Below, in pieces: positions 54,519 to 61,007 of a DNA stretch of 64,000 nucleotides. A program made the position numbers and the translations under genes. Within the stretch, counting starts at the first letter, position 1. Every line of letters begins with the position of its first letter. Below the pieces are notes generated by a model. That model saw only the letters and a list, made by a program, of their open reading frames with translations, ran no database searches and was not told where the DNA came from. Source of the DNA: RGIG4034 sp045576455 (lineage in GTDB: Bacteria > Bacillota > Clostridia > Lachnospirales > Lachnospiraceae); NCBI GenBank assembly GCA_045576455.1, contig JAZNGM010000025.1, positions 1-64,000 of the forward strand, in the 5' to 3' direction.

Positions 54519-55292
54519 GTGACTGTAGTAGAAATCGTTTTAATTATTATAGGTATTGTGGTATTTATCCTGAGCTTTGTATTACCTGAAAAGAAGGGCG
54601 TGCTCTCGGAAGAAACTGTAAAGTTATCTGAAGAAACCATTAAAAAAATGGTGGATGAAGAAATGAAGGGAGTACGTGAAAAGGTAGAAGAAACTGTAGA
54701 CGAAACCGTTTCCTACGCTATAGAGAAAACAGAACGTTCCATGGAACGGCTTTCTAATGAAAAGATTATGGCTGTTAATGAATATTCAGATACTGTGCTG
54801 AATGAAATCCATAAAAATCATCAGGAAGTTGTGTTTTTGTATGATATGCTTAACGATAAGCAGGTAAGCCTCAAGCAGGCAGTTAGTGATGCAGAGAAGT
54901 GCAGACAGGAAGTGGAAAAGGCAAACCGGATAAAGGATAATGCAACCGAAAAGCCTAAAATGGTAGAACAAGAGGAGAAGGTACCTGTTGAGCAACCGGT
55001 AAAGCAGGAGGAACAAGATGTATTTACTCCTTTTGTGGTAGAAAAACTTGAAATTCCGAAGAAGCCTGCAAAAAAGACGACCGCAAAACAGACGTCTTCA
55101 AAACAGACGTCTTCAAAACAGACCCAAAAGCCTGCTACTACAAATCAGGATGATAGCAATAAGACGAAAAATGAAATGATTCTCAGTATGCATGAAGAAG
55201 GAAAGTCCAATATGGCGATTGCCAAGGAACTTTCTCTCGGAATCGGAGAAGTGAAGCTTATCATTGATCTCTATAAAGGAGGTCTTAAATGA
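54519..55292 (+). CDS. SwrB-like membrane/coiled-coil/HTH protein before rpsB
   Basis: A 257-residue protein. One N-terminal membrane helix (about 4-22, VEIVLIIIGIVVFILSFVL), a long coiled coil (about 38-145), a Lys/Thr/Gln linker with short QTSSK repeats (about 190-210), and a C-terminal HTH-like segment NEMILSMHEEGKSNMAIAKE. In B. subtilis swrB lies between sigD and rpsB and encodes an N-terminally anchored activator of flagellar export; this gene has the same place and plan but is longer. The GTG start has AGGAGAT upstream. Equivalence to SwrB is inference. Confidence 0.65.
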   Translation: MTVVEIVLIIIGIVVFILSFVLPEKKGVLSEETVKLSEETIKKMVDEEMKGVREKVEETVDETVSYAIEKTERSMERLSNEKIMAVNEYSDTVLNEIHKNHQEVVFLYDMLNDKQVSLKQAVSDAEKCRQEVEKANRIKDNATEKPKMVEQEEKVPVEQPVKQEEQDVFTPFVVEKLEIPKKPAKKTTAKQTSSKQTSSKQTQKPATTNQDDSNKTKNEMILSMHEEGKSNMAIAKELSLGIGEVKLIIDLYKGGLK

Positions 55293-55771
55293 AAAAGAAA
55301 TATTATCTTCGAGGATTAGGTATTGGTATTTTTGTTACCGCAGTTATACTCGCTGTGTCGTCGGGAAACCGTAATAATGAAATGACAAATGAAGAGATAA
55401 AGGAACGTGCCAAAGAGCTGGGGATGATAGAAAATACGGTTCTTGTTAAGCCGGATGATAACGTGACCGGCAATGACAAGGAAAAAGAACCGGAAAAAGA
55501 GCCTGAGAAGGAACCGGAACAGGAGCCTGAAAAAGAGCCTGAACAAGAACCTGTTACCGAGTATGTAACGATAACAATTAAGAAAGGCGATAGTTCATAT
55601 ACGGCAGCTTTGTTGTTGAAAGAGGCAGGACTTATTGAGAATGCAAGAGATTTTGATGCATTTTTATCGAAAAACGGGTATGATAAAAGAATCCGTATTG
55701 GTTCGCATGAGGTTCCTGTAAATGGAACATATGAAGAAATGGCAAAAGCCATTGCATCGAGATCTAAATAG
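55289..55771 (+). CDS. Membrane-anchored protein with EP-rich linker and MltG-type N-domain
   Basis: A 160-residue protein. A membrane helix (about 9-25), a low-complexity linker of Glu-Pro-Glu-Lys/Gln repeats (about 65-90), then a small domain (about 92-157: VTITIKKGDSSYTAALLLKEAGLIENARDFDAFL in parts) resembling the LysM-like N-terminal part of MltG/YceG. The catalytic transglycosylase domain is absent, so it is no enzyme by itself. ATG overlaps the previous stop by 4 bases and a terminator follows, so it is the last gene of the fla/che transcript. Confidence 0.7.
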   Translation: MKKKYYLRGLGIGIFVTAVILAVSSGNRNNEMTNEEIKERAKELGMIENTVLVKPDDNVTGNDKEKEPEKEPEKEPEQEPEKEPEQEPVTEYVTITIKKGDSSYTAALLLKEAGLIENARDFDAFLSKNGYDKRIRIGSHEVPVNGTYEEMAKAIASRSK

Positions 55772-55810
55772 GCTGAAATGGTACAAATAAATATGATTTT
55801 ATATAAGAAA

Positions 55811-55834
55811 ACCCCTTGCATAAGGGGCTTTTTT
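55811..55834 (+). terminator. Terminator of the fla/che operon
   Basis: AACCCCTT and AAGGGG pair around the short loop GCAT, followed by CTTTTTT. It is 40 bases after the last operon stop. Its loop and right arm overlap the -35 of the rpsB promoter. Confidence 0.8.
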
Positions 55835-55844
55835 ATGTTATAGT
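55816..55844 (+). promoter_or_regulatory. Sigma-A promoter of rpsB-tsf, overlapping the terminator
   Basis: TTGCAT at 55816-55821 (inside the terminator hairpin) and TATAGT at 55839-55844 are 17 bases apart. Transcription would start near 55851, leaving a leader of about 170 bases. Confidence 0.6.
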
Positions 55845-55867
55845 CTGAATGTTGTGACTAAAAAACA

Positions 55868-55968
55868 CGCATGTGGATGTGCAACCGTTGCTTTTGATTG
55901 TGTAATGCAATATGAAAGTGGTTGTCATGTTAAGCCACTAGCTTATGGGTGCTTACGGAAAACATGCG
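55868..55968 (+). promoter_or_regulatory. Branched leader RNA upstream of rpsB
   Basis: CGCATGT (55868-55874) pairs with ACATGCG (55962-55968), closing a junction that holds three hairpins: GCAA-CCG-TTGC (55881-55891), ATTG/CAAT (55897-55911) and AGTGGTT/AGCCACT (55917-55939). A small CGGC-AGA-GCCG hairpin follows before the rpsB ribosome site. The shape fits an r-protein autoregulatory leader, perhaps bound by S2. I cannot place it in a named family by eye. Confidence 0.5.
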
Positions 55969-56020
55969 GACGAAAAAGGCGGCAGAGCCGTACTTTAATT
56001 AAACAAACGGAGGTATAATC

Positions 56021-56776
56021 ATGAGCGTTATTTCAATGAAACAGTTATTGGAAGCTGGTGTACACTTTGGACATCAGACAAGAAGATGGAACCCTAAGAT
56101 GGCTCCATACATCTTCACAGAGAGAAATGGTATCTATATCATCGACTTACAGAAGTCTGTAGGAAAAGTTGATGAAGCTTACAAGGCAATTTCTGATATT
56201 GCACAGGCTGGTGGTACAATTCTTTTCGTTGGTACTAAGAAGCAGGCACAGGATGCTGTTAAGACAGAAGCTGAGCGTTGCGGTATGTACTATGTAAATG
56301 AGAGATGGTTAGGTGGTATGCTTACTAACTTCAAGACAGTTAGAACACGTATCGCTAGACTTAAAGCAATCGAGACAATGTCAGTAGACGGAACATTTGA
56401 TGTTCTTCCTAAGAAAGAAGTTGCTCAGTTAAAGAAAGAGTGGGAGAAGTTAGAGAAGAACCTTGGCGGTATCAAGGATATGACAAAGATTCCTGATGCT
56501 ATCTTCGTAGTTGATCCTAAGAAGGAAAAAATCTGTGTTCAGGAAGCACACACACTTGGTATTCCACTTATCGGTATTGCAGATACAAACTGCGATCCCG
56601 AAGAATTAGACTATGTAATTCCTGGTAACGATGATGCAATCAGAGCAGTTAAGCTTATTGTTGCTAAGATGGCAGATGCTGTTATCGAAGCTAACCAGGG
56701 TGAAGTATTTGTAGATGAAGTAGAAGAAACAGAACCTGTAGATATCGAAGAAGTAGTAGAAGCAGTGGAGGAATAA
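56021..56776 (+). CDS. rpsB: 30S ribosomal protein S2
   Basis: A 251-residue S2 with the conserved start MSVISMKQLLEAGVHFGHQT, the RWLGGMLTNFKT motif and a C-terminal acidic tail. It binds late on the 30S head-body junction and recruits S1-type functions. Codon use is that of a highly expressed gene, unlike the flagellar genes before it. GGAGG precedes the ATG. It is 4 bases before tsf. Confidence 0.98.
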   Translation: MSVISMKQLLEAGVHFGHQTRRWNPKMAPYIFTERNGIYIIDLQKSVGKVDEAYKAISDIAQAGGTILFVGTKKQAQDAVKTEAERCGMYYVNERWLGGMLTNFKTVRTRIARLKAIETMSVDGTFDVLPKKEVAQLKKEWEKLEKNLGGIKDMTKIPDAIFVVDPKKEKICVQEAHTLGIPLIGIADTNCDPEELDYVIPGNDDAIRAVKLIVAKMADAVIEANQGEVFVDEVEETEPVDIEEVVEAVEE

Positions 56777-56780
56777 TACT

Positions 56781-57719
56781 ATGGCAGCAATTACAGCAGG
56801 AATGGTAAAAGAATTACGTGATATGACCGGTGCCGGAATGATGGACTGTAAGAAAGCTCTTGCAGAAACAGACGGCGATATGGATGCAGCGGTAGAATAT
56901 TTAAGAAAGAACGGACAGGCAAAAGCTGAAAAGAAAGCTGGAAGAATTGCAGCAGAAGGTCTTTGCCGTGTTTGCCAGAAAGATGATACAACAGCAGCAG
57001 TTGTTGAAGTTAACTCTGAAACAGACTTCGTTGCTAAGAATGCAGAATTCCAGACATTTGTTGAAGCAGTTGCTAAGCAGGCTGCTGAGTCAGATGCAAA
57101 GGATATGGATGCATTTATGGCTGAAACATGGAATGCAGATGCAAGCATCACTGTAAAAGAAGCTTTAGTTAATAAAGTAGCTGTTATCGGTGAGAACTTA
57201 AATATCAGAAGATTCGAAAAAGTGGTTGCTACAAACGGATGTGTTGTAACATACGTTCATGGTGGCGGTAGAATCGGTGTTATCGTAGAAGCTGAAACAG
57301 ACGTTGTTAACGACGCTGTTAAAGAAGCTCTTACAAATATTGCAATGCAGGTTGCTGCACTTTCACCTAAGTACGTAAGCCAGGCTGAAATCGGTGAAGA
57401 TTTCATTGCACACGAGAAAGAAATTTTCTTAGCTCAGATTATGAACGATCCTAAGGAATCACAGAAGCCTGAAAAGGTTATCGAAGGAATGGTTATGGGA
57501 CGTATTAAGAAAGAGTTCAAAGAAATCTGTCTTCTTGATCAGGTATACGTTAAGGCAGAAGATGGTAAGCAGTCAGTAGCTCAGTACATCGCTGATGTAG
57601 CTAAAGCTAATGGTGCTAACCTTTCTGTTAAGAAGTTCGTTCGTTTTGAGACTGGTGAAGGTCTTGAGAAGAAGAACGAAGACTTTGCAGCAGAAGTTGC
57701 AGCTCAGATGGGCATGTAA
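56781..57719 (+). CDS. tsf: Translation elongation factor Ts
   Basis: A 312-residue EF-Ts of full length. The N-terminal UBA-like domain (VKELRDMTGAGMMDCKKAL) and the EF-Tu-contact motif EVNSETDFVAKN are clear. It exchanges GDP for GTP on EF-Tu. Gene order rpsB-tsf is nearly universal. A terminator follows. Confidence 0.98.
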   Translation: MAAITAGMVKELRDMTGAGMMDCKKALAETDGDMDAAVEYLRKNGQAKAEKKAGRIAAEGLCRVCQKDDTTAAVVEVNSETDFVAKNAEFQTFVEAVAKQAAESDAKDMDAFMAETWNADASITVKEALVNKVAVIGENLNIRRFEKVVATNGCVVTYVHGGGRIGVIVEAETDVVNDAVKEALTNIAMQVAALSPKYVSQAEIGEDFIAHEKEIFLAQIMNDPKESQKPEKVIEGMVMGRIKKEFKEICLLDQVYVKAEDGKQSVAQYIADVAKANGANLSVKKFVRFETGEGLEKKNEDFAAEVAAQMGM

Positions 57720-57768
57720 TCCGATTTTTGGTTTAGTTTTAAAGAGTAAGGACTTTAAGTCAATAGTT

Positions 57769-57816
57769 GGGGCGATATTCGTATGAATGTCGCCCCATTA
57801 TATTTGGTTGTTTTTT
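57769..57816 (+). terminator. Terminator of rpsB-tsf
   Basis: GGGGCGA (57769-57775) pairs with TCGCCCC (57790-57796), extended by ATTC/GAAT, and a T-rich stretch with TTTTTT follows at 57811-57816. Confidence 0.75.
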
Positions 57817-57869
57817 GGGGTTATATTGAATTGTATGAGATGGAATTCTTACGATATTAAATTGACATC

Positions 57870-57898
57870 TTGACAATTCATCATTTACACATTACAAT
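57870..57898 (+). promoter_or_regulatory. Sigma-A promoter of the T-box-like leader
   Basis: TTGACA at 57870-57875 and TACAAT at 57893-57898 are 17 bases apart. A second TTGACA at 57862 is off-spacing. Transcription would start near 57905, at the head of the leader. Confidence 0.75.
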
Positions 57899-57904
57899 CA
57901 TGAA

Positions 57905-58163
57905 AAAATTAATAGTTCGAAATCAGAAAGACGATGACGGAGACCGTATTGTTAAATCCAAAGTCACAGAGAGCCGTGGTTGCTGAGAAACGGCACGAGT
58001 AGAGTAACGATATCATCCCTCCCGAGTTGCAGCACGAAAGGAAAACGAGTAGATGCTGACGGGTTTCTCCCGTAACAGAGAACGCATATGTTGGTATGTT
58101 GTAAGTGGATAAAGTGTATTTTGACAGCCGGCATTGTATTATTATGCCGGCTGCTTTTCTTTT
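57905..58163 (+). promoter_or_regulatory. T-box-like riboswitch leader ahead of a GNAT gene
   Basis: Known T-box landmarks appear in order. Stem I: TATTGTTA (57947-57954) with TAACGATA (58005-58012); AGAGAG (57968-57973) and the GCCGT-GGTTGCTG-ACGGC hairpin (57973-57994); GAGTTGCAGC (58024-58033). Stem II: CAGCA (58030-58034) with TGCTG (58054-58058) and an AGTAG bulge. Stem IIA/B: ACGGG/CCCGT (58059-58073), then AACAGAGAA. A small stem III (58084-58099) precedes a candidate antiterminator: 58098-58105 pairs with 58120-58128, leaving UGGA (58106-58109) as the tRNA-end site. The canonical GGTGGTACCGCG is absent. An AUC-A triplet (58012-58015) is a possible specifier, unproven. Confidence 0.7.
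58125..58163 (+). terminator. T-box terminator
   Basis: CAGCCGGCAT (58125-58134) pairs perfectly with ATGCCGGCTG (58144-58153), then CTTTTCTTTT. The left arm overlaps the candidate antiterminator strand (58120-58128), so the two folds exclude each other. The remaining 95 bases to the GNAT start hold only its ribosome site. Confidence 0.85.
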
Positions 58164-58258
58164 CGGAAAGACAAAAATGCATTACAAAAGCAGCTGTAGA
58201 CAGTGTGAAATGAATTCGGATATATAAATACTTTCATATTGTCAAAGGAGGAAAAACG

Positions 58259-58807
58259 ATGAGATTTTCAGAAAGAACCGTCACCCTAAAAGATGGACGC
58301 ACCTGCCTTTTGTGTCCGACATATCCGGAATATGCAGCGGATATGATTGAGTATTTAAAAGTAACTGCAGAAGAAACGCCGTTTCTTTTGCGTAATCCGG
58401 ATGAGGTGAATTATACGCTGGAAAGAGAAAGGGAAATTCTTGGCAACCTTTTGGAAAACGAGTATTCTGTTATGATGGTGGCTGTTGTAGATGGCAAAGT
58501 TGCAGGAAACTGCAGTTTGAACGGCATGGGGGATAAGAGAAGAATTCGGCACAGAAGTTCTCTTGCCATTGCATTAAAAAAGGAGTTCTGGAACCTGGGC
58601 ATTGGTACTGCCATGATGCAGTATTTGGAAGAGTTGGCAAGACAAATCGGTTATGAGCAGATAGAACTGGAAGTGGTAGAAGGAAATGACTCTGCAAAGC
58701 TTTTATATGAGAAATGTGGATTTATAGAAACAGGAAAGCATGTAAGAGCATTGAAGTATGATGATGGAAGCTATCGGGATGAATTTATCATGAGCAAAGT
58801 ATTATGA
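58259..58807 (+). CDS. GNAT family N-acetyltransferase (first of tandem pair)
   Basis: A 182-residue GNAT protein. The acetyl-CoA loop is NLGIGTAMM (the R/QxxGxG/A motif), with the beta-4/beta-5 region IELEVVEGNDSAKLLYEKCGF. It acylates an amine of unknown identity. It lies directly behind a T-box-like leader, so its expression may follow tRNA charging. It is clearly related to the next gene over its full length (shared RNP, NLGIG and ALKY-DG-Y-DE motifs). AAAGGAGG precedes the ATG. Confidence 0.9.
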   Translation: MRFSERTVTLKDGRTCLLCPTYPEYAADMIEYLKVTAEETPFLLRNPDEVNYTLEREREILGNLLENEYSVMMVAVVDGKVAGNCSLNGMGDKRRIRHRSSLAIALKKEFWNLGIGTAMMQYLEELARQIGYEQIELEVVEGNDSAKLLYEKCGFIETGKHVRALKYDDGSYRDEFIMSKVL

Positions 58808-58876
58808 TTCCTAATAAATCGTAGGAATTGCCGTGTTGCTGTAATTTGCGGGAAATTTGTAAAGGAGTTGAGGAAA

Positions 58877-59410
58877 ATGGAATATTTATTAAGAAACGGA
58901 AAAAAGGTTATTATTCGAAAACCAAATGTGGAGGATGCCAAAGCTATTATTAATGTTATGACTATTGCTGATACCGAAACATTGTTTTTGGCAAGAAATC
59001 CGGGCGAGTTTTGTACGCCGGTGGAACGTGAAAAGCAAATTATAGAAAATGTTCTTGCAGATAATGATTCCGAGTGGTTTGTTGCCGAGTATGACAATAA
59101 AGTAATAGGACAATGTTCGGTTGGTTTAGTCAGGAGAAATGCAAGATATCGTCATAGAGCAACGTGCGCTTTTGTAATTTTAAAGGACTATTGCAATCTT
59201 GGAATTGGCGGAAAGATGATGGAAGAATGCATAAAGTGGTGCAGGAAACATGGCGTTACTCAACTAGAGCTGGATGTTGTTAAGAATAATGAAAGAGCCT
59301 TAAAAATGTACCAAAATTTCGGCTTTGAAATTATTGGAACAAAGGAAATGGCTTTGAAATATCAAGATGGTACATACGCGGATGAATATTTGATGGTTAA
59401 GAAATTGTAG
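58877..59410 (+). CDS. GNAT family N-acetyltransferase (second of tandem pair)
   Basis: A 177-residue GNAT protein, paralogous to the one before: same FLARNPGEF, RYRHRATCAF, NLGIGGKMM and LKYQDGTYADEYLM blocks. ATG 58877 follows AAAGGAGTTGAGG; the in-frame TTG at 58868 is too close to the site. The 69-base gap to the first copy has no terminator, so both may be under the same T-box control. Substrate unknown. Confidence 0.9.
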   Translation: MEYLLRNGKKVIIRKPNVEDAKAIINVMTIADTETLFLARNPGEFCTPVEREKQIIENVLADNDSEWFVAEYDNKVIGQCSVGLVRRNARYRHRATCAFVILKDYCNLGIGGKMMEECIKWCRKHGVTQLELDVVKNNERALKMYQNFGFEIIGTKEMALKYQDGTYADEYLMVKKL

Positions 59411-59469
59411 TTATTTCTTTGAATGTGATGCACAACTTTCGCTTTTTTCATAAGGCAACAGCGGGTTGC

Positions 59470-59498
59470 TTGGGAAAATGTTTTATAAGTTTTATAAT
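59470..59498 (+). promoter_or_regulatory. Sigma-A-like promoter of the HTH/zinc-ribbon gene
   Basis: TTGGGA at 59470-59475 and TATAAT at 59493-59498 are 17 bases apart, 21 bases before the ATG at 59520; a short leader with GGAGGT. Confidence 0.5.
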
Positions 59499-59519
59499 GT
59501 TTCTGGAGGTGAAAATTAT

Positions 59520-60287
59520 ATGGAAACAAAGAATATAATATTTGAACTTAGAAGTAAAGCAGGTTTTTCTCAAGATGAACTTGCAGAAAAAGTATTTGTA
59601 ACCCGCCAAGCGGTATCTCGATGGGAAAATGGGGAAACAACACCTAATACGGACACTTTGAAATTATTATCGAAGTTGTTTGATGTTTCAATTAATACAC
59701 TTTTGGGCTCACCAAGAGAATTGATTTGCCAGTGTTGCGGTATGCCGTTAAAAGATGATGATATTCTAGGTAGAGATGCTGATGGAAGTCCGAATGAAGA
59801 CTATTGTAAATGGTGTTATGCTGATGGAATATATACATACAGCAATATGGATGATTTGATTAATGTTTGTGTCGGACATATGGCCGGCAATGGCATTTCA
59901 GAAGAACAGGCTAGGGAATACATGAAAGAATTGCTTCCTAAACTGGATTACTGGAAAAGGTATGAAGAACTAAGTGATAATGGACAGTTCGAAGCATTTA
60001 AACAGCAATTGATAAATGAAATTAATGAACTATCGGTTGCGGGAATGCCAAAACTGGAAAAATTAAATGCTTTAGTTGGTGAATATGTAAATCTTGAATA
60101 TCCGCTTCCAAGCGGTAAGAAGGTAAAATTTTTGGACGACAAGAAAACCTATTTAGGTAATCAATTAGAATCAGATATTACAGATGGATTATGCTTTGGG
60201 GTTCTTGCAAACATGGATTTTATTATGATATGTACCTATGAATCTGACGGAAAGAATCCGGAATTATTGATTTATAAGAAAAGATAG
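59520..60287 (+). CDS. HTH-zinc ribbon regulator
   Basis: A 255-residue protein in three parts: an XRE-type HTH (about 1-60, FVTRQAVSRWENGETTPNTD), a zinc-ribbon domain (about 66-110, with CQCCGMPL and CKWCYADG cysteine pairs), and a C-terminal domain (about 170-255, MPKLEKLNALVGEYVNLEYPL) that I do not recognise. It probably represses its own or nearby genes in response to a signal read by the C-terminal part. ATG 59520 follows GGAGGT; the in-frame TTG at 59466 lies before the promoter -10 and is rejected. Confidence 0.85.
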   Translation: METKNIIFELRSKAGFSQDELAEKVFVTRQAVSRWENGETTPNTDTLKLLSKLFDVSINTLLGSPRELICQCCGMPLKDDDILGRDADGSPNEDYCKWCYADGIYTYSNMDDLINVCVGHMAGNGISEEQAREYMKELLPKLDYWKRYEELSDNGQFEAFKQQLINEINELSVAGMPKLEKLNALVGEYVNLEYPLPSGKKVKFLDDKKTYLGNQLESDITDGLCFGVLANMDFIMICTYESDGKNPELLIYKKR

Positions 60288-60349
60288 GTGAGTTTATCTG
60301 CGTTCGCTTGTTAAGCCCGGATGATACAAAGTGAATAGGGCAAATCATG

Positions 60350-60379
60350 AATCCACCCCGACAAAATACGGGGTGGATT
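60350..60379 (+). terminator. Hairpin after the HTH/zinc-ribbon gene
   Basis: AATCCACCCCG (60350-60360) pairs with CGGGGTGGATT (60369-60379), an 11-bp perfect stem with an 8-base loop, 62 bases after the stop. The T-run is weak, but the stem is very stable. Confidence 0.6.
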
Positions 60380-60472
60380 GACTGTTTATAGACGGTTATC
60401 TTTTGTTGCCGTAGAGTGATGGGTGGAGGTGGCATATAATTGTAAATTAATCATGATGCTGGAGGATTACAA

Positions 60473-60517
60473 TTGTACGGTCGAAATTACATATTGATAT
60501 CTTATGACCGTAATTGA
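60473..60517 (+). CDS. Possible 14-codon leader peptide (very uncertain)
   Basis: GGAGG at 60461-60465 is followed at 7 bases by a TTG opening a 14-codon frame (MYGRNYILISYDRN) that stops at 60515-60517, inside the left arm of the terminator at 60506. This is the layout of a transcription-attenuation leader. No gene follows closely, the start is non-ATG and the frame overlaps the first divergent palindrome, so chance is quite possible. Confidence 0.25.
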   Translation: MYGRNYILISYDRN

Positions 60518-60846
60518 CTGAAGTCGATTACGGTCGTTTTTGAATAATACGGTTGAAATCCGGGAACGTCAAATCAAACCGTAGAATTCATGATAGTAAT
60601 ACGGTTGAAATCCGGGAACGTCAAATCAAACCGTAGAATTTATGATAGTAATACGGTTGAATTTTGGGGAACGTCAAATTAAACCGGAGAATGCATGATA
60701 GTAATACGGTTGAATTTTGGGGAACGTCAAATTAAACCGTAGAATGCATGAAAAGAGTACGGTTGAAATCCGGGAACGTCAAACCAAACCGTAGAATGTA
60801 TGAAAAGAATACGGTCAAATTAGTGAGAAGTAGGTATGCGACCGTA
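60476..60846. repeat. Tandem array of imperfect palindromes (52-53 bp period)
   Basis: Five units start at 60548, 60600, 60652, 60705 and 60758. Each has a 36-37-base element with inverted ends (TACGGTT ... AACCGTA; unit 3 ends CCGGA) and inner TTGA/TCAA, then a 16-base linker of GAATNNATGAWARNAR type. Divergent members with TACGGTC/GACCGTA ends flank the array at 60476-60512 and 60810-60846. Linkers are also conserved, so this is not CRISPR. The 720-base gap holding it has no convincing gene. Confidence 0.9.
60506..60541 (+). terminator. Strong terminator at the head of the palindrome array
   Basis: GACCGTAATTGACT (60506-60519) pairs with AGTCGATTACGGTC (60522-60535) with one T-G mismatch and a 2-base loop, then GTTTTT. 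A near-perfect intrinsic terminator. Confidence 0.75.
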
Positions 60847-60901
60847 ATTTATCCAACATACAAGAATAGAACAGAAAATTTCTTCAGAAATTTACTTCTA
60901 T

Positions 60902-60930
60902 TTGCCATATACTGAAATGCTTAGTATAAT
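60902..60930 (+). promoter_or_regulatory. Sigma-A promoter of the serine hydrolase gene
   Basis: TTGCCA at 60902-60907 and TATAAT at 60925-60930, 17 bases apart. A second TATAAT at 60953-60958 lies in the duplicated 25-base repeat but has no good -35. Confidence 0.6.
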
Positions 60931-60973
60931 GTAGTGAAAGAATGACTTTTAGTATAATGTAGTGAAAGAATGA
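60921..60973. repeat. 25-bp direct duplication containing a -10 box
   Basis: The 25 bases at 60921-60945 are repeated exactly at 60949-60973 (period 28), each carrying TATAAT. It is a recent local duplication within a promoter region. Confidence 0.9.
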
Positions 60974-61007
60974 TGAATTATGAATAGTGTAAGGGAGGAT
61001 AAGTAAG

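Noticed and set aside
60548..60809. CRISPR-like spacing of 36-37 base repeats
   Set aside because: The 16-base intervals are far too short for spacers and are themselves conserved, so it is a simple tandem array; no cas genes are present.
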